Origin: Pelagibacteraceae bacterium AG-337-G06
Lineage (GTDB): Bacteria; Pseudomonadota; Alphaproteobacteria; Pelagibacterales; AG-422-B15
Length of the DNA: 64,000 nt
Reading direction: 5' to 3'
Assembly: GCA_003282175.1 (NCBI GenBank)
Contig: QBZX01000001.1
Location: 32,615-96,614, forward strand
The notes under the pieces are model-generated. The model saw only the letters and a list, made by a program, of their open reading frames with translations. It ran no database searches and was not told the origin of the DNA. Of the stretch, positions 1-8,962 are shown in pieces. A program made the position numbers and the translations under genes. Positions within the stretch are counted from its first letter, which is position 1, and every line of letters begins with the position of its first letter.

Positions 1-181
1 TTTTTTCGTATTCTTTAACCTGAAGTATTCTTGTTGCTTCCAATCCTAGTATGGAGAAATCAGCAATAATAACTGATCCCGTAATATTCCATTTAGAAAA
101 GGACTCACTAAAATAATGGGCATATGATTGTGAATTAAATAAAAGAAATATTAAAACTATTAGTAAGTTACAAATACGCAT
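1..181 (-). CDS. HupE/UreJ-like protein, N-terminal part (truncated by window edge)
   Basis: Reverse-strand ORF from ATG at 181: MRICNLLIVLIFLLFNSQSYAHYFSESFSKWNITGSVIIADFSILGLEATRILQVKEYEK; signal peptide then AHxxSxSFSxW, resembling HupE/UreJ_2 N-termini. Not in the ORF track because partial. Confidence 0.5.
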   Translation of the reverse strand, partial: MRICNLLIVLIFLLFNSQSYAHYFSESFSKWNITGSVIIADFSILGLEATRILQVKEYEK

Positions 182-186
182 AAAAT

Positions 187-1089
187 TTAGAAAGAATATC
201 GAATAATTTCAGAATTATCTTTTAAATATTTTAGATAGTTTTTTAATTTTTCATCATCTAAACCATTACTATAATCGAAAATAATCTTCTCTCTAATTTC
301 ATTATAATAGTTTTCATCAACTTCTTGTTTAATTAGATTAACGAGCTTAAAGATAAAATATCCATTATTAAAAAATATTGGTTGAGATACTTCATTAAGA
401 TTTAATGAAGCAATTTGATTACATATAGACTTACCAAAAAGAAGATTACAATCTTTAATATTAATTAATTTATCGGGAACCTCAAAAAAAATATTTTCAT
501 CATAACTAGATTTAATATCTAAGAAATCTTTTGTATAAAGCTCATCATACAATTTTGACAATTTTGGTTGAAGTGTCTTCAAGTCTGACTCTGTACCGAG
601 TAGAACAGACTCTTGATTAAGAGAGTTTATATATATTGATTGAAATTGAATTTTTTGTGTAGGGGTATATTTTCCAATATTTTTATTGTAAAAATCTCTA
701 AGATCTTCTTCACTAATCTGAGTTCTTTCAACTTGAATGATGAAGTCAATTACTTGTTTTATCATTTCTTTTCTGACGCCAATATCTTTCTTATGCAGAT
801 CAAGCTCTATTCCTCTTTGCACAAGAAGTTCTTCCTCTATCATTCTTTCTAATAGTAACTCTAAGATTTCGATATCATCCTCTGGTTGGATATCTGCTCC
901 TAGGTTTGAAGCGTATTTTAGAAATTGATCTTCAGAAATAACAACATCATTTACCAAAGCGACAGCCTTTTTATTTTTAAGCTGAAGAAATTCATTATTG
1001 AATGAAATAGTCTCATAAAAAATAAGAATTAGGCCTATAATTATGGCAATACTAAATATGAAAATATTTTTATTCAAGAACTTGGTCAT
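187..1089 (-). CDS. Peptidylprolyl isomerase, SurA/PpiC-like, membrane anchored
   Basis: N-terminal TM, SurA_N-like helical region and PpiC-like tail in translation. Confidence 0.65.
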   Translation of the reverse strand: MTKFLNKNIFIFSIAIIIGLILIFYETISFNNEFLQLKNKKAVALVNDVVISEDQFLKYASNLGADIQPEDDIEILELLLERMIEEELLVQRGIELDLHKKDIGVRKEMIKQVIDFIIQVERTQISEEDLRDFYNKNIGKYTPTQKIQFQSIYINSLNQESVLLGTESDLKTLQPKLSKLYDELYTKDFLDIKSSYDENIFFEVPDKLINIKDCNLLFGKSICNQIASLNLNEVSQPIFFNNGYFIFKLVNLIKQEVDENYYNEIREKIIFDYSNGLDDEKLKNYLKYLKDNSEIIRYSF

Positions 1090-1141
1090 TGCATGTAATA
1101 TTATACTTAATTATAATTAATTATTACCAAATAATTTTCTT

Positions 1142-3547
1142 ATGAGTATTGTAAAAGTTATAAAATATTTTTTCATCCTTTCAATCCTCTTTATAATTAG
1201 TTTACTCGTAGTTTTAGAATTCCATTTATTTAGTGAAGACTTGGATGGAGGTAAAATCACTGGCGCAATTAATACTGTCGAGTTTGTAAAAGATAAACAG
1301 ACGAGGCAATTAAATGCAATGGAAACTCTTAACGAGTTGCCAACTAAACAAATTTTGTTTGGTGATCTACATGTTCACTCAACATTTTCAGCTGATGCAC
1401 ATATGATGAGTTTGCCAATCACTGGTGGGCTAGGAGTGCATCCTGTTGCGGATGCCTGTGACTTCGCAAGACATTGTTCAGCATTAGATTTTTGGTCAAT
1501 CAACGATCATGCTGAAGCAACTACGCCAAAAAGATGGATGGAAACAAAAGAATCGATCAGGAAGTGTAACGCTTTAAATGTTGATCCAACTAATCCAGAT
1601 TGTGTTGCTTTTTTGGGATGGGAGTGGACACAAGTAGGGGTTATAAGAGGAAATCATTGGGGCCATCATAATGTCATTTTAAAAGAAGAGTCTGATGAAG
1701 CGGTTCCAACTAGAGCTATTGCATCATTATCTGTAACTCGACAAGCAATGACTTCTAGACCCTTAGTACCAAATGTATTTTTCCCATTTGTGGATTTTGA
1801 AAACTTCAAAAGATATAATGATATAAATCGATACTTCACAGAAACTGGAAAAATTAAAAATTGTGAGCGGGGTGTACTTTCTAAAGATCTACCAATGAAC
1901 TGTCATGAAGAAGCTGTAACTCCATTAGATTTAGTAAATAGGCTTGAGGAATATGATAGTGATTACATGGTTATACCGCACGGGCAGTCCTGGGGACTTT
2001 ACACTCCTGCTGGATATACTCTAGATAGGGGTCTAGAGATTTCAAAAAAATACCCAAAAATGTTTGAATTATTAGAAACTTACTCCGGGCATGGTAACGC
2101 TGAGGAGTATCGCTCATGGAGAGGAGTCAATGTTGTAAGAGACGGTCAGGAAATAATTAGACCATTTACGTTTCCGATGGGTGAAATTGATTTAGAACAA
2201 GGAACATTTACACTCAAAAATCAAAATGGACAGGATGAGGTTATTGATATCGGAACTCAAACTTGCCCGGAACCGTCCCATAACTACATTCCGCAATGTT
2301 GGCAAGCAGGTAAAGTAATCTATGAGAGATGTATGGCTGATGGAGAATCAGATTTAGAATGCAGTGAAAGACGAAAAGCAACAGAACAGGCATCAGTAGA
2401 CAGAGGAAGATCTGGATACAACGTAGTTCCTAAGTTTACAGAATTTGATCGAAATATATCTGGCCAGTGTTTAGATTGCTTTAGTCCTCCAATGAATCAT
2501 GTGCCGGGGGGCAGTGCTCAGTATGGATTAGCGTTAACAAAATTTAAAGAAGATGGGTCAAAACATAGATTTAGATATGGGTTCATAGGTTCCAGTGATA
2601 ACCATTCTGCTGCACCTGGGAGTGGATATAAAGAACTATTTGGTAACAATATAGATGGAAACGGACCTCCAAGCGAATTCTTAGATAAGGTGTTACATAT
2701 GAATCCATATTATTTTCCTAAAAGTACAAGTCCGATTGGTCGAAATTCTGATCCAATTGGCGACTCCTTTGTCTCACCATCACAACCGCAAGTTTATGAT
2801 ATTCCTGATCTAATCGTTGGCTTTAATACTATTGAGTGGGAAAGGCAAAGAGGCTTCTTTACAACTGGTGGACTAGCAGCAGTTCACTCAGAGGGACGAT
2901 CTAAAGAGGAAATCTGGAATGCATTAAAAAGGAAAGAAACTTATGCAACAAGTGGTACGCGCATGTTGCTCTGGTTTAATTTAATTAGCGAAAATAAAAA
3001 AGTCACAATGGGCTCCTCGATTGAAACAGATACTAAACCTGAGTTTGAAGTTAAAGCTATGGGTTCATTTGTTCAGAAACCAGGGTGCCCAGAGGATGCA
3101 TACATTGCGTTGGGAGAAGAAAGAGTCGATGAGTTGTGTTTTAATGAATGTTATAATCCTTCAGATGAAAGAAAATTTATTCATAGAATTGAAGTAATTA
3201 AAGTATTACCACAAGAGTATGTAGATCAACCTATTGAAGGAAGAATTATAGATCCTTGGTATACCCATTATTGTGATCCAAATGAGTTAGGCTGTTCCTT
3301 TAAATTCACAGATGAGGATTTTTCGACAGATCAAAAAGATGTGAGTTATTATGTAAGAGCCATAGAAGTACCCACTCCTCAAATTAATGTTAAGGGAGGT
3401 GTTTGTGAATTTGATGCAGAGGGCAATTGTGTAAAGTTTAAGCTTTGCACTCAAGACTGGAGGCATCCTAGAGACATCGAGACTTGTTCTGAAATAGATG
3501 AACATCGCGCTTGGTCATCGCCAATTTATTTGGATTATTTATCCTAA
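1142..3547 (+). CDS. DUF3604 family protein with PHP-like GDLHVHSTFSADA motif, N-terminal TM/signal
   Basis: 801 aa; FGDLHVHSTFSADA, DFWSINDHAE, GFIGSSDNHSAAPGSG motifs. Confidence 0.8.
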   Translation: MSIVKVIKYFFILSILFIISLLVVLEFHLFSEDLDGGKITGAINTVEFVKDKQTRQLNAMETLNELPTKQILFGDLHVHSTFSADAHMMSLPITGGLGVHPVADACDFARHCSALDFWSINDHAEATTPKRWMETKESIRKCNALNVDPTNPDCVAFLGWEWTQVGVIRGNHWGHHNVILKEESDEAVPTRAIASLSVTRQAMTSRPLVPNVFFPFVDFENFKRYNDINRYFTETGKIKNCERGVLSKDLPMNCHEEAVTPLDLVNRLEEYDSDYMVIPHGQSWGLYTPAGYTLDRGLEISKKYPKMFELLETYSGHGNAEEYRSWRGVNVVRDGQEIIRPFTFPMGEIDLEQGTFTLKNQNGQDEVIDIGTQTCPEPSHNYIPQCWQAGKVIYERCMADGESDLECSERRKATEQASVDRGRSGYNVVPKFTEFDRNISGQCLDCFSPPMNHVPGGSAQYGLALTKFKEDGSKHRFRYGFIGSSDNHSAAPGSGYKELFGNNIDGNGPPSEFLDKVLHMNPYYFPKSTSPIGRNSDPIGDSFVSPSQPQVYDIPDLIVGFNTIEWERQRGFFTTGGLAAVHSEGRSKEEIWNALKRKETYATSGTRMLLWFNLISENKKVTMGSSIETDTKPEFEVKAMGSFVQKPGCPEDAYIALGEERVDELCFNECYNPSDERKFIHRIEVIKVLPQEYVDQPIEGRIIDPWYTHYCDPNELGCSFKFTDEDFSTDQKDVSYYVRAIEVPTPQINVKGGVCEFDAEGNCVKFKLCTQDWRHPRDIETCSEIDEHRAWSSPIYLDYLS

Positions 3548-3557
3548 ATTTTTATAA

Positions 3558-3722
3558 ATGAAATATCTGATCCCATCCATTGTATCGTTAGTAGTAGGCA
3601 GTCTCTTTAGTTGGGCTTATTTAACAGCTTATGGATTCGGTTTCTCCTATATCATTTACCTTAGCATGATGATTGCGATGGTCTTCCTGGCCATAGATGC
3701 CTGGAGAAATATTAATAAATAA
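3558..3722 (+). CDS. Small membrane protein (54 aa)
   Basis: ATG 11 bp after the DUF3604 stop: MKYLIPSIVSLVVGSLFSWAYLTAYGFGFSYIIYLSMMIAMVFLAIDAWRNINK*; about two TM helices; below the ORF-track cutoff. Confidence 0.5.
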   Translation: MKYLIPSIVSLVVGSLFSWAYLTAYGFGFSYIIYLSMMIAMVFLAIDAWRNINK

Positions 3723-3856
3723 GTAAATTAAAACAATTACTTAGATATTTAGCTTAAAGATATTCACACTTTGTCAATTTGGCAAGCATCAGTAATTGTG
3801 AAAGCCCTTAATTGATAAAAGATGCCCTTATAAAATTAAATATAGGGAGAAAATAC

Positions 3857-5125
3857 ATGTTAAAAAAAGTACTACTTTATACAGTATTGTTTTCATCACT
3901 ATTATCTGCCAATGCATTTGCTGCCGTCGATGACGAAACGGCTTATGCATTGAACACATTATTATTTCTAATAAGTGGATTTTTGGTGATGTGGATGGCC
4001 GCTGGATTCTGTATGTTAGAATCTGGTCTGGTTACATCTAAAAGTGTTTCGACAATTGCTGCAAAAAATATAGGTTTGTATTCTATAGCTGGGATCATGT
4101 TCTGGTTGGTAGGTTATAACCTTGCATACGGTATTCCAGAAGGTGGATATATTGGAACGTTTACTTCATGGAGCGATGGTTCAGCGGTAGCGACTGGTTA
4201 TTCTGATGGATCTGACTGGTTTTTCCAGATGGTATTCTGTGCAACAACAGCTTCAATTGTTTCAGGAACTTTGGCTGAAAGAATAAAAATTTGGCCTTTC
4301 TTTTTGTTCGTAGCAATATTAACAGGAATTATCTATCCAATCGAGATGGGTTGGCAATGGGGTGGTGGATGGTTATCTGCTGCTGGGTTCTCAGACTTTG
4401 CTGGATCAACTCTTGTGCATGGTGCAGGTGGTGCAGCGGCATTAGCTGGTGCAATTGTACTTGGTCCAAGACTTGGAAGATTTGATAATGGAAAGTTAGT
4501 TCCATTTGCAAATTCTTCAATACCTCTAGCAACACTTGGTGTATTCATCTTGTGGTTGGGCTGGTTCGGTTTTAACGGTGGATCACAGCTAGCTCTAGGT
4601 TCATTTGATGATGCAACAGCTGTGGCAACAATTTATATCAATACAAACTTAGCAGCATGTGCTGGTGTATTGGTCTGTGCAGCCATAACAAGATTGGCAA
4701 GAGGCAAAACTGACGTTGTAATGATGTTAAACGGTGCACTCGGTGGTCTTGTAGCAATTACTGCAGAACCATTAATGCCTTCTCCGTTGATGGCAATCAT
4801 CATAGGTGGAATTGGTGGCGCGCTAGTATTTGCAGGTACTGAACTCTTGGTGTCATTAAAAATTGATGACGTTGTAGGAGCTATACCAGTTCACTTGATT
4901 GCAGGTGTCTGGGGTACTCTTGCTGTACCAATTACAAATCCTGATACTAGCTTTGGAACTCAACTCCTTGGCACAGCATCCATTTGTGTGTTTGTTTTTG
5001 TGGTGTCCTTAATTATTTGGGCAATCATGAAAGCCACAATAGGTATAAGGATAAGTGAAGAAGCAGAAAAAGAAGGAACAGACGTAGCTGAGACAGGTGT
5101 CATAGCCTACTCAATTAGAGACTAA
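3857..5125 (+). CDS. amt: Ammonium transporter (Amt family) with signal peptide
   Basis: Typical Amt motifs; start moved to the ATG at 3857 (GGGAGA upstream, signal peptide MLKKVLLYTVLFSSLLSANAFA). Confidence 0.95.
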   Translation: MLKKVLLYTVLFSSLLSANAFAAVDDETAYALNTLLFLISGFLVMWMAAGFCMLESGLVTSKSVSTIAAKNIGLYSIAGIMFWLVGYNLAYGIPEGGYIGTFTSWSDGSAVATGYSDGSDWFFQMVFCATTASIVSGTLAERIKIWPFFLFVAILTGIIYPIEMGWQWGGGWLSAAGFSDFAGSTLVHGAGGAAALAGAIVLGPRLGRFDNGKLVPFANSSIPLATLGVFILWLGWFGFNGGSQLALGSFDDATAVATIYINTNLAACAGVLVCAAITRLARGKTDVVMMLNGALGGLVAITAEPLMPSPLMAIIIGGIGGALVFAGTELLVSLKIDDVVGAIPVHLIAGVWGTLAVPITNPDTSFGTQLLGTASICVFVFVVSLIIWAIMKATIGIRISEEAEKEGTDVAETGVIAYSIRD

Positions 5126-5142
5126 GTCTAGTTCGTAATTAA

Positions 5143-5195
5143 AAAACGGGTCCGAAGGTTTCCCTTAGTTATTCCTTCCATCGGACCCGTTTTTA
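5143..5195 (+). terminator. Rho-independent terminator downstream of amt
   Basis: 12-bp perfect stem AAACGGGTCCGA ... TCGGACCCGTTT followed by a T-run. Confidence 0.85.
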
Positions 5196-5246
5196 TTTAA
5201 TATTAAATTTGAATTAAGTTTTTTTTGGTAATACATTGCACAAGTC

Positions 5247-6191
5247 ATGACCGAACAAAACAATCCTTTTCACAAAAAAAAATCTGGAGTTTTTTTCTTC
5301 AAATCATCTAATCCCTATGAATTTTATGATTTGCTGAATGGTGTTGATATGGAACCCAGGCAAGACGTATGGGGAACTTTGATTTTTCCTGAAAATGCTA
5401 AATTGCCATGCCCAGTAATTGTTCCAATTCATGGAAGCGCAGGTCTGAGAGAAGGTCATCACACACACATGGTTAACTTGTTAGAAGCAGGCTTTGCTGT
5501 TTTCAGAATTCATCATTTTGAATCTAGAGGAGTAATTTCTATCGTAGAAAATCAAACACAAATTACTCTGGCTACCATGATAACAGATGCATTTCGTGCA
5601 CTTGCACTTTTAAATAAACATCCAGATATTGATAAAGATAAAATTGGCATCATGGGATGGAGTTTAGGTGGTAGTACTGCTCTTTATTCAGCGTGGCAGC
5701 CAATAATAGATACATTAACCTCAGGGGATGAAAAATTTTCTGCATATTTACCATTGTACCCTGGAGCATTACTTAAACCTGAAGATAATCGTTGGTCTAA
5801 TGCTCCAATGCATATTCTATTTGGTGAGGACGATGATTATACGCCTCTAAGTTTATGTAAAAAACTTATTGATTATATGAAACCAGTTCGTGATGTTGAG
5901 TTAACAGTTTATCCCAATGCGCATCATTCCTTTGACTCAATTGATCCCGTTGAATTCATTCCTTATGCCATCAAGTTAAAAGATATGTTTATTGATTTAA
6001 AGAAAGATGGACGTCAGGTTTATACTGATGAAAATAATAATACTTTTTACTTGGACAATAAGGAAGAACGGCTTCGCTTGATCAAAGAAACACCCAATCT
6101 CTTAGGCGCTCATGCTGGAGGAAACTGGACAGCTCGTAAACAATCACATCAGGATGTGGTTGATTTTTTTAGGAAGCAATTTTTTTCATAA
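5247..6191 (+). CDS. Dienelactone hydrolase / alpha-beta hydrolase family protein
   Basis: GWSLGG nucleophile motif, C-terminal HHSFD. Confidence 0.75.
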   Translation: MTEQNNPFHKKKSGVFFFKSSNPYEFYDLLNGVDMEPRQDVWGTLIFPENAKLPCPVIVPIHGSAGLREGHHTHMVNLLEAGFAVFRIHHFESRGVISIVENQTQITLATMITDAFRALALLNKHPDIDKDKIGIMGWSLGGSTALYSAWQPIIDTLTSGDEKFSAYLPLYPGALLKPEDNRWSNAPMHILFGEDDDYTPLSLCKKLIDYMKPVRDVELTVYPNAHHSFDSIDPVEFIPYAIKLKDMFIDLKKDGRQVYTDENNNTFYLDNKEERLRLIKETPNLLGAHAGGNWTARKQSHQDVVDFFRKQFFS

Positions 6192-6238
6192 ATCTTTTTA
6201 AGTAGTGTTGACTCTTATATTGAGTAATGCAATAATAA

Positions 6239-6253
6239 GAACAAAACAAGAAC
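6239..6253. promoter_or_regulatory. LexA (SOS) box, alphaproteobacterial type
   Basis: GAAC-aaaacaa-GAAC (GAAC-N7-GAAC) just downstream of TTGACT(6208)-N17-AATAAT and upstream of umuD. Confidence 0.8.
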
Positions 6254-6270
6254 ATAATTAGACATATTTC

Positions 6271-6660
6271 ATGCTTTTAACATTTTACAAAGAGGCCGTA
6301 GAGTGCGGTTTTCCTTCTCCAGCAAGGGATTTTACTGAAGGGACAATTGATTTGAATGAAGAGCTTATTCCTCATCCAAATGCAACTTTTATTGTTCGTG
6401 CACGAGGAGATTCAATGGTGGGTTCGGGGATTTATCCTGGAGATTTATTGATTGTTGACCGAAGCATTAAGCCTCGAAATGAGTCAATTATTATCGCTGT
6501 CCTGGATGGAGAGTTAAGTGTAAAGATTCTCAGATTTAAGAATAAGCAAGTCAATTTATCATCGTCTAATAAGAACTATAAAGATGTCTTAGTCTCTGAA
6601 GAAATGGATTTTACCATATGGGGAGTATGTACGAACGTTATTCACAATTTAAGTCCATAA
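6271..6660 (+). CDS. umuD: UmuD-like S24 peptidase, Pol V accessory subunit
   Basis: 129 aa, ECGFPSPA cleavage-site motif, GDSM Ser and SVKIL Lys catalytic motifs. Confidence 0.9.
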   Translation: MLLTFYKEAVECGFPSPARDFTEGTIDLNEELIPHPNATFIVRARGDSMVGSGIYPGDLLIVDRSIKPRNESIIIAVLDGELSVKILRFKNKQVNLSSSNKNYKDVLVSEEMDFTIWGVCTNVIHNLSP

Positions 6661-6672
6661 AATAGATAAAGC

Positions 6673-7935
6673 ATGAATAATAAAGTTTTCGCATTAATTG
6701 ACTGCAACGCATTTTATGTTTCTTGTGAGAGAGTTTTTAATCCCAAGCTTAACAATAGACCAGTTGTAGCATTATCCAATAATGATGGTTGCATTATATC
6801 TCGTTCAAAAGAAGCAAAAGCACTTGGTATCAAAATGGGTGTACCACTCTTCAAAGTCAAAGATATTGTAGAAAAGGAAAATGTATTTGTTTTTTCCTCT
6901 AATTATACATTGTACGCCGATATGTCGCGCCGCGTAATGAATATCATTTCATATTCATCTCCTCACACAGAGATTTATTCAATTGATGAAGCGTTTGTAG
7001 AGTTAAGCAGTCTATCGATTGACTATGAAGAATACGCACATCAGTTGAGAAAGACTATTTTACAGCATACAGGTATCCCAGTTAGCATAGGCATAGCGTC
7101 AACAAAAACTCTATCAAAAGTTGCGAACCATAAGGCAAAAAAAGATGAGTCTTTAAATGGCGTTTGCTCTTTAGTAGGTCATGAAGATATTGATCAAGTT
7201 TTAGAGTCAACTGAAGTAGGTGATATTTGGGGAGTAGGTCGACGTTTATCGAAGAAACTTATTAATCATGGCATATACAATGCAAAGTTATTAAAGAACT
7301 GTAGTGACTCGTGGATACGTAAAGCAATGAGCGTTAATGGCCTAAAAACAATTACAGAACTGAGAGGAATTTCTTGCATGTCTATTGAAGAAAATTCAAT
7401 TACAAGAAAGAGCTGTTGTACCACCAGATCATTTGGAAAGTTGCTAACCAATTTAGAAGATGTTGAACAAGCTGTCACCACCTTCGCGCGGAGGGCAACA
7501 GAAAGAATTCGTTCTGAAAGCCTTGCTGCATCTTGTATTTCTGTTTTTTTAAGGACCAACCCTTTTGATAAGAAAAGTACTTATTACTCAAATGGTGCGT
7601 CTAGAACATTGCCTTACCCAACACATGACAGCATCACTATTATTGAGACTGCTTTGACTCTCACGAAGAAAATTTTCAAAAACAAATACCAGTATAAAAA
7701 AGCGGGCGTACTACTTAGCGGCTTGTGTGATGAGTCTGAAATTCAGGAGACTTTATTTGAAAAAAACTACAATCAAAATTCAAATCTTATGTCAGCAATA
7801 GATTCAATTAACTATCGATATGGACGTGATACCATTCAAATGGCATCAGAGTGTAGACTTGGAAGCTGGAAACAAAAAAGAAAAAATTGTACACAAAATT
7901 ATACAACTCAAATTGATAGACTTCTATTAGTTTAG
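6673..7935 (+). CDS. umuC: Y-family DNA polymerase V subunit UmuC
   Basis: FALIDCNAFYVSCERVF and YSIDEAFVEL motifs; directly after umuD. Confidence 0.93.
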   Translation: MNNKVFALIDCNAFYVSCERVFNPKLNNRPVVALSNNDGCIISRSKEAKALGIKMGVPLFKVKDIVEKENVFVFSSNYTLYADMSRRVMNIISYSSPHTEIYSIDEAFVELSSLSIDYEEYAHQLRKTILQHTGIPVSIGIASTKTLSKVANHKAKKDESLNGVCSLVGHEDIDQVLESTEVGDIWGVGRRLSKKLINHGIYNAKLLKNCSDSWIRKAMSVNGLKTITELRGISCMSIEENSITRKSCCTTRSFGKLLTNLEDVEQAVTTFARRATERIRSESLAASCISVFLRTNPFDKKSTYYSNGASRTLPYPTHDSITIIETALTLTKKIFKNKYQYKKAGVLLSGLCDESEIQETLFEKNYNQNSNLMSAIDSINYRYGRDTIQMASECRLGSWKQKRKNCTQNYTTQIDRLLLV

Positions 7936-8868
7936 TTTTTTTGATAGAAAATCAGAAAATAAATCTGTCAGTTTATTTACAATTACACCACCGCCACCAT
8001 GGCCACCAGTAAAAACAAAAGTATCAGCATCAGGAATTAACTTTAATACATCATTAACAGTTTTAGGATCAATTTCATCATCATCACTTGCATATGCTAT
8101 GTGGATAGGAATATTTAACTCTGAAAATACTTTATAGTCTGGAAGAAAATCTTTATTGGCTATATTACGAATGGAAGAGAGCAGAGAATATTCCGTGCCC
8201 GGCAAAGACAATTGTGTTATATATCGGTTAATAAATTCTTCTTGCCCTTCGTTTTCATGAGCCCATTGTTCAGCTCTATTTTTTGCAAATGGAATACCAA
8301 AAGTTCTCAGAAATAAATTTCCTACAACAGGAACTTTTATTAAACCAAGGACCTTACTGTCGCTGTGAACAAGAGGAACTTGGAGACCTATCGCTAAAAT
8401 TCTTTCTGAGTAATTATTAGAAAAATTGATTGCAATTGGAGCTCCCATCGAAGACCCATATAAAATTGCATCTTTTATATCGAGAAAATCAAGAAGCTCC
8501 CTGAGTTGTTCAGTATAGAGCTGCATATTATAGTTTGTTATAGGCCTGTCTGAATACCCTCTTCCGTATTGATCATAACAGATTACCCTATAACCTTTAG
8601 CGCTTAACCCACTGCAAAAACCAATGAAACCTTCAGATGGTAAAGTTGCTCCATGAATAACTATTATTGCCGGATCATCTTTATTGCCAATATCCATATA
8701 TGCAGTTATGCCCTGAGACAATTTTGCAAATTTGTACTCTGAGCCTTGACGATATTCATCTAAATTACCCTTCTCGAAGCTAGAGAATAGATAAATTAAA
8801 AGTATTAGGATTAAAAATGCGAGAATAATTAAAACAGTATTAGAGAATATACCTGAGAAAATAGTCAT
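7927..8868 (-). CDS. Alpha/beta hydrolase
   Basis: IVIHGATLPSEG, YGSSMGAP motifs. Confidence 0.85.
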   Translation of the reverse strand: MTIFSGIFSNTVLIILAFLILILLIYLFSSFEKGNLDEYRQGSEYKFAKLSQGITAYMDIGNKDDPAIIVIHGATLPSEGFIGFCSGLSAKGYRVICYDQYGRGYSDRPITNYNMQLYTEQLRELLDFLDIKDAILYGSSMGAPIAINFSNNYSERILAIGLQVPLVHSDSKVLGLIKVPVVGNLFLRTFGIPFAKNRAEQWAHENEGQEEFINRYITQLSLPGTEYSLLSSIRNIANKDFLPDYKVFSELNIPIHIAYASDDDEIDPKTVNDVLKLIPDADTFVFTGGHGGGGVIVNKLTDLFSDFLSKKLN

Positions 8869-8906
8869 TTTTTAAGACTATAGTCATTTAAAAAATAAAA
8901 TCAAAG

Positions 8907-8935
8907 TTGAACGATGACTACTCATTTGCTAGCAT
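8907..8935 (+). promoter_or_regulatory. Putative sigma70 promoter of the livK-like gene
   Basis: TTGAAC-N17-TAGCAT; TAGTCAT/ATGACTA repeats around it. Confidence 0.5.
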
Positions 8936-8962
8936 AAACCTTATTAAATTGGGAGAAATATA

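Noticed and set aside
3857-5125. amt without adjacent glnK
   Set aside because: glnK is often elsewhere in the genome; not informative from one window.
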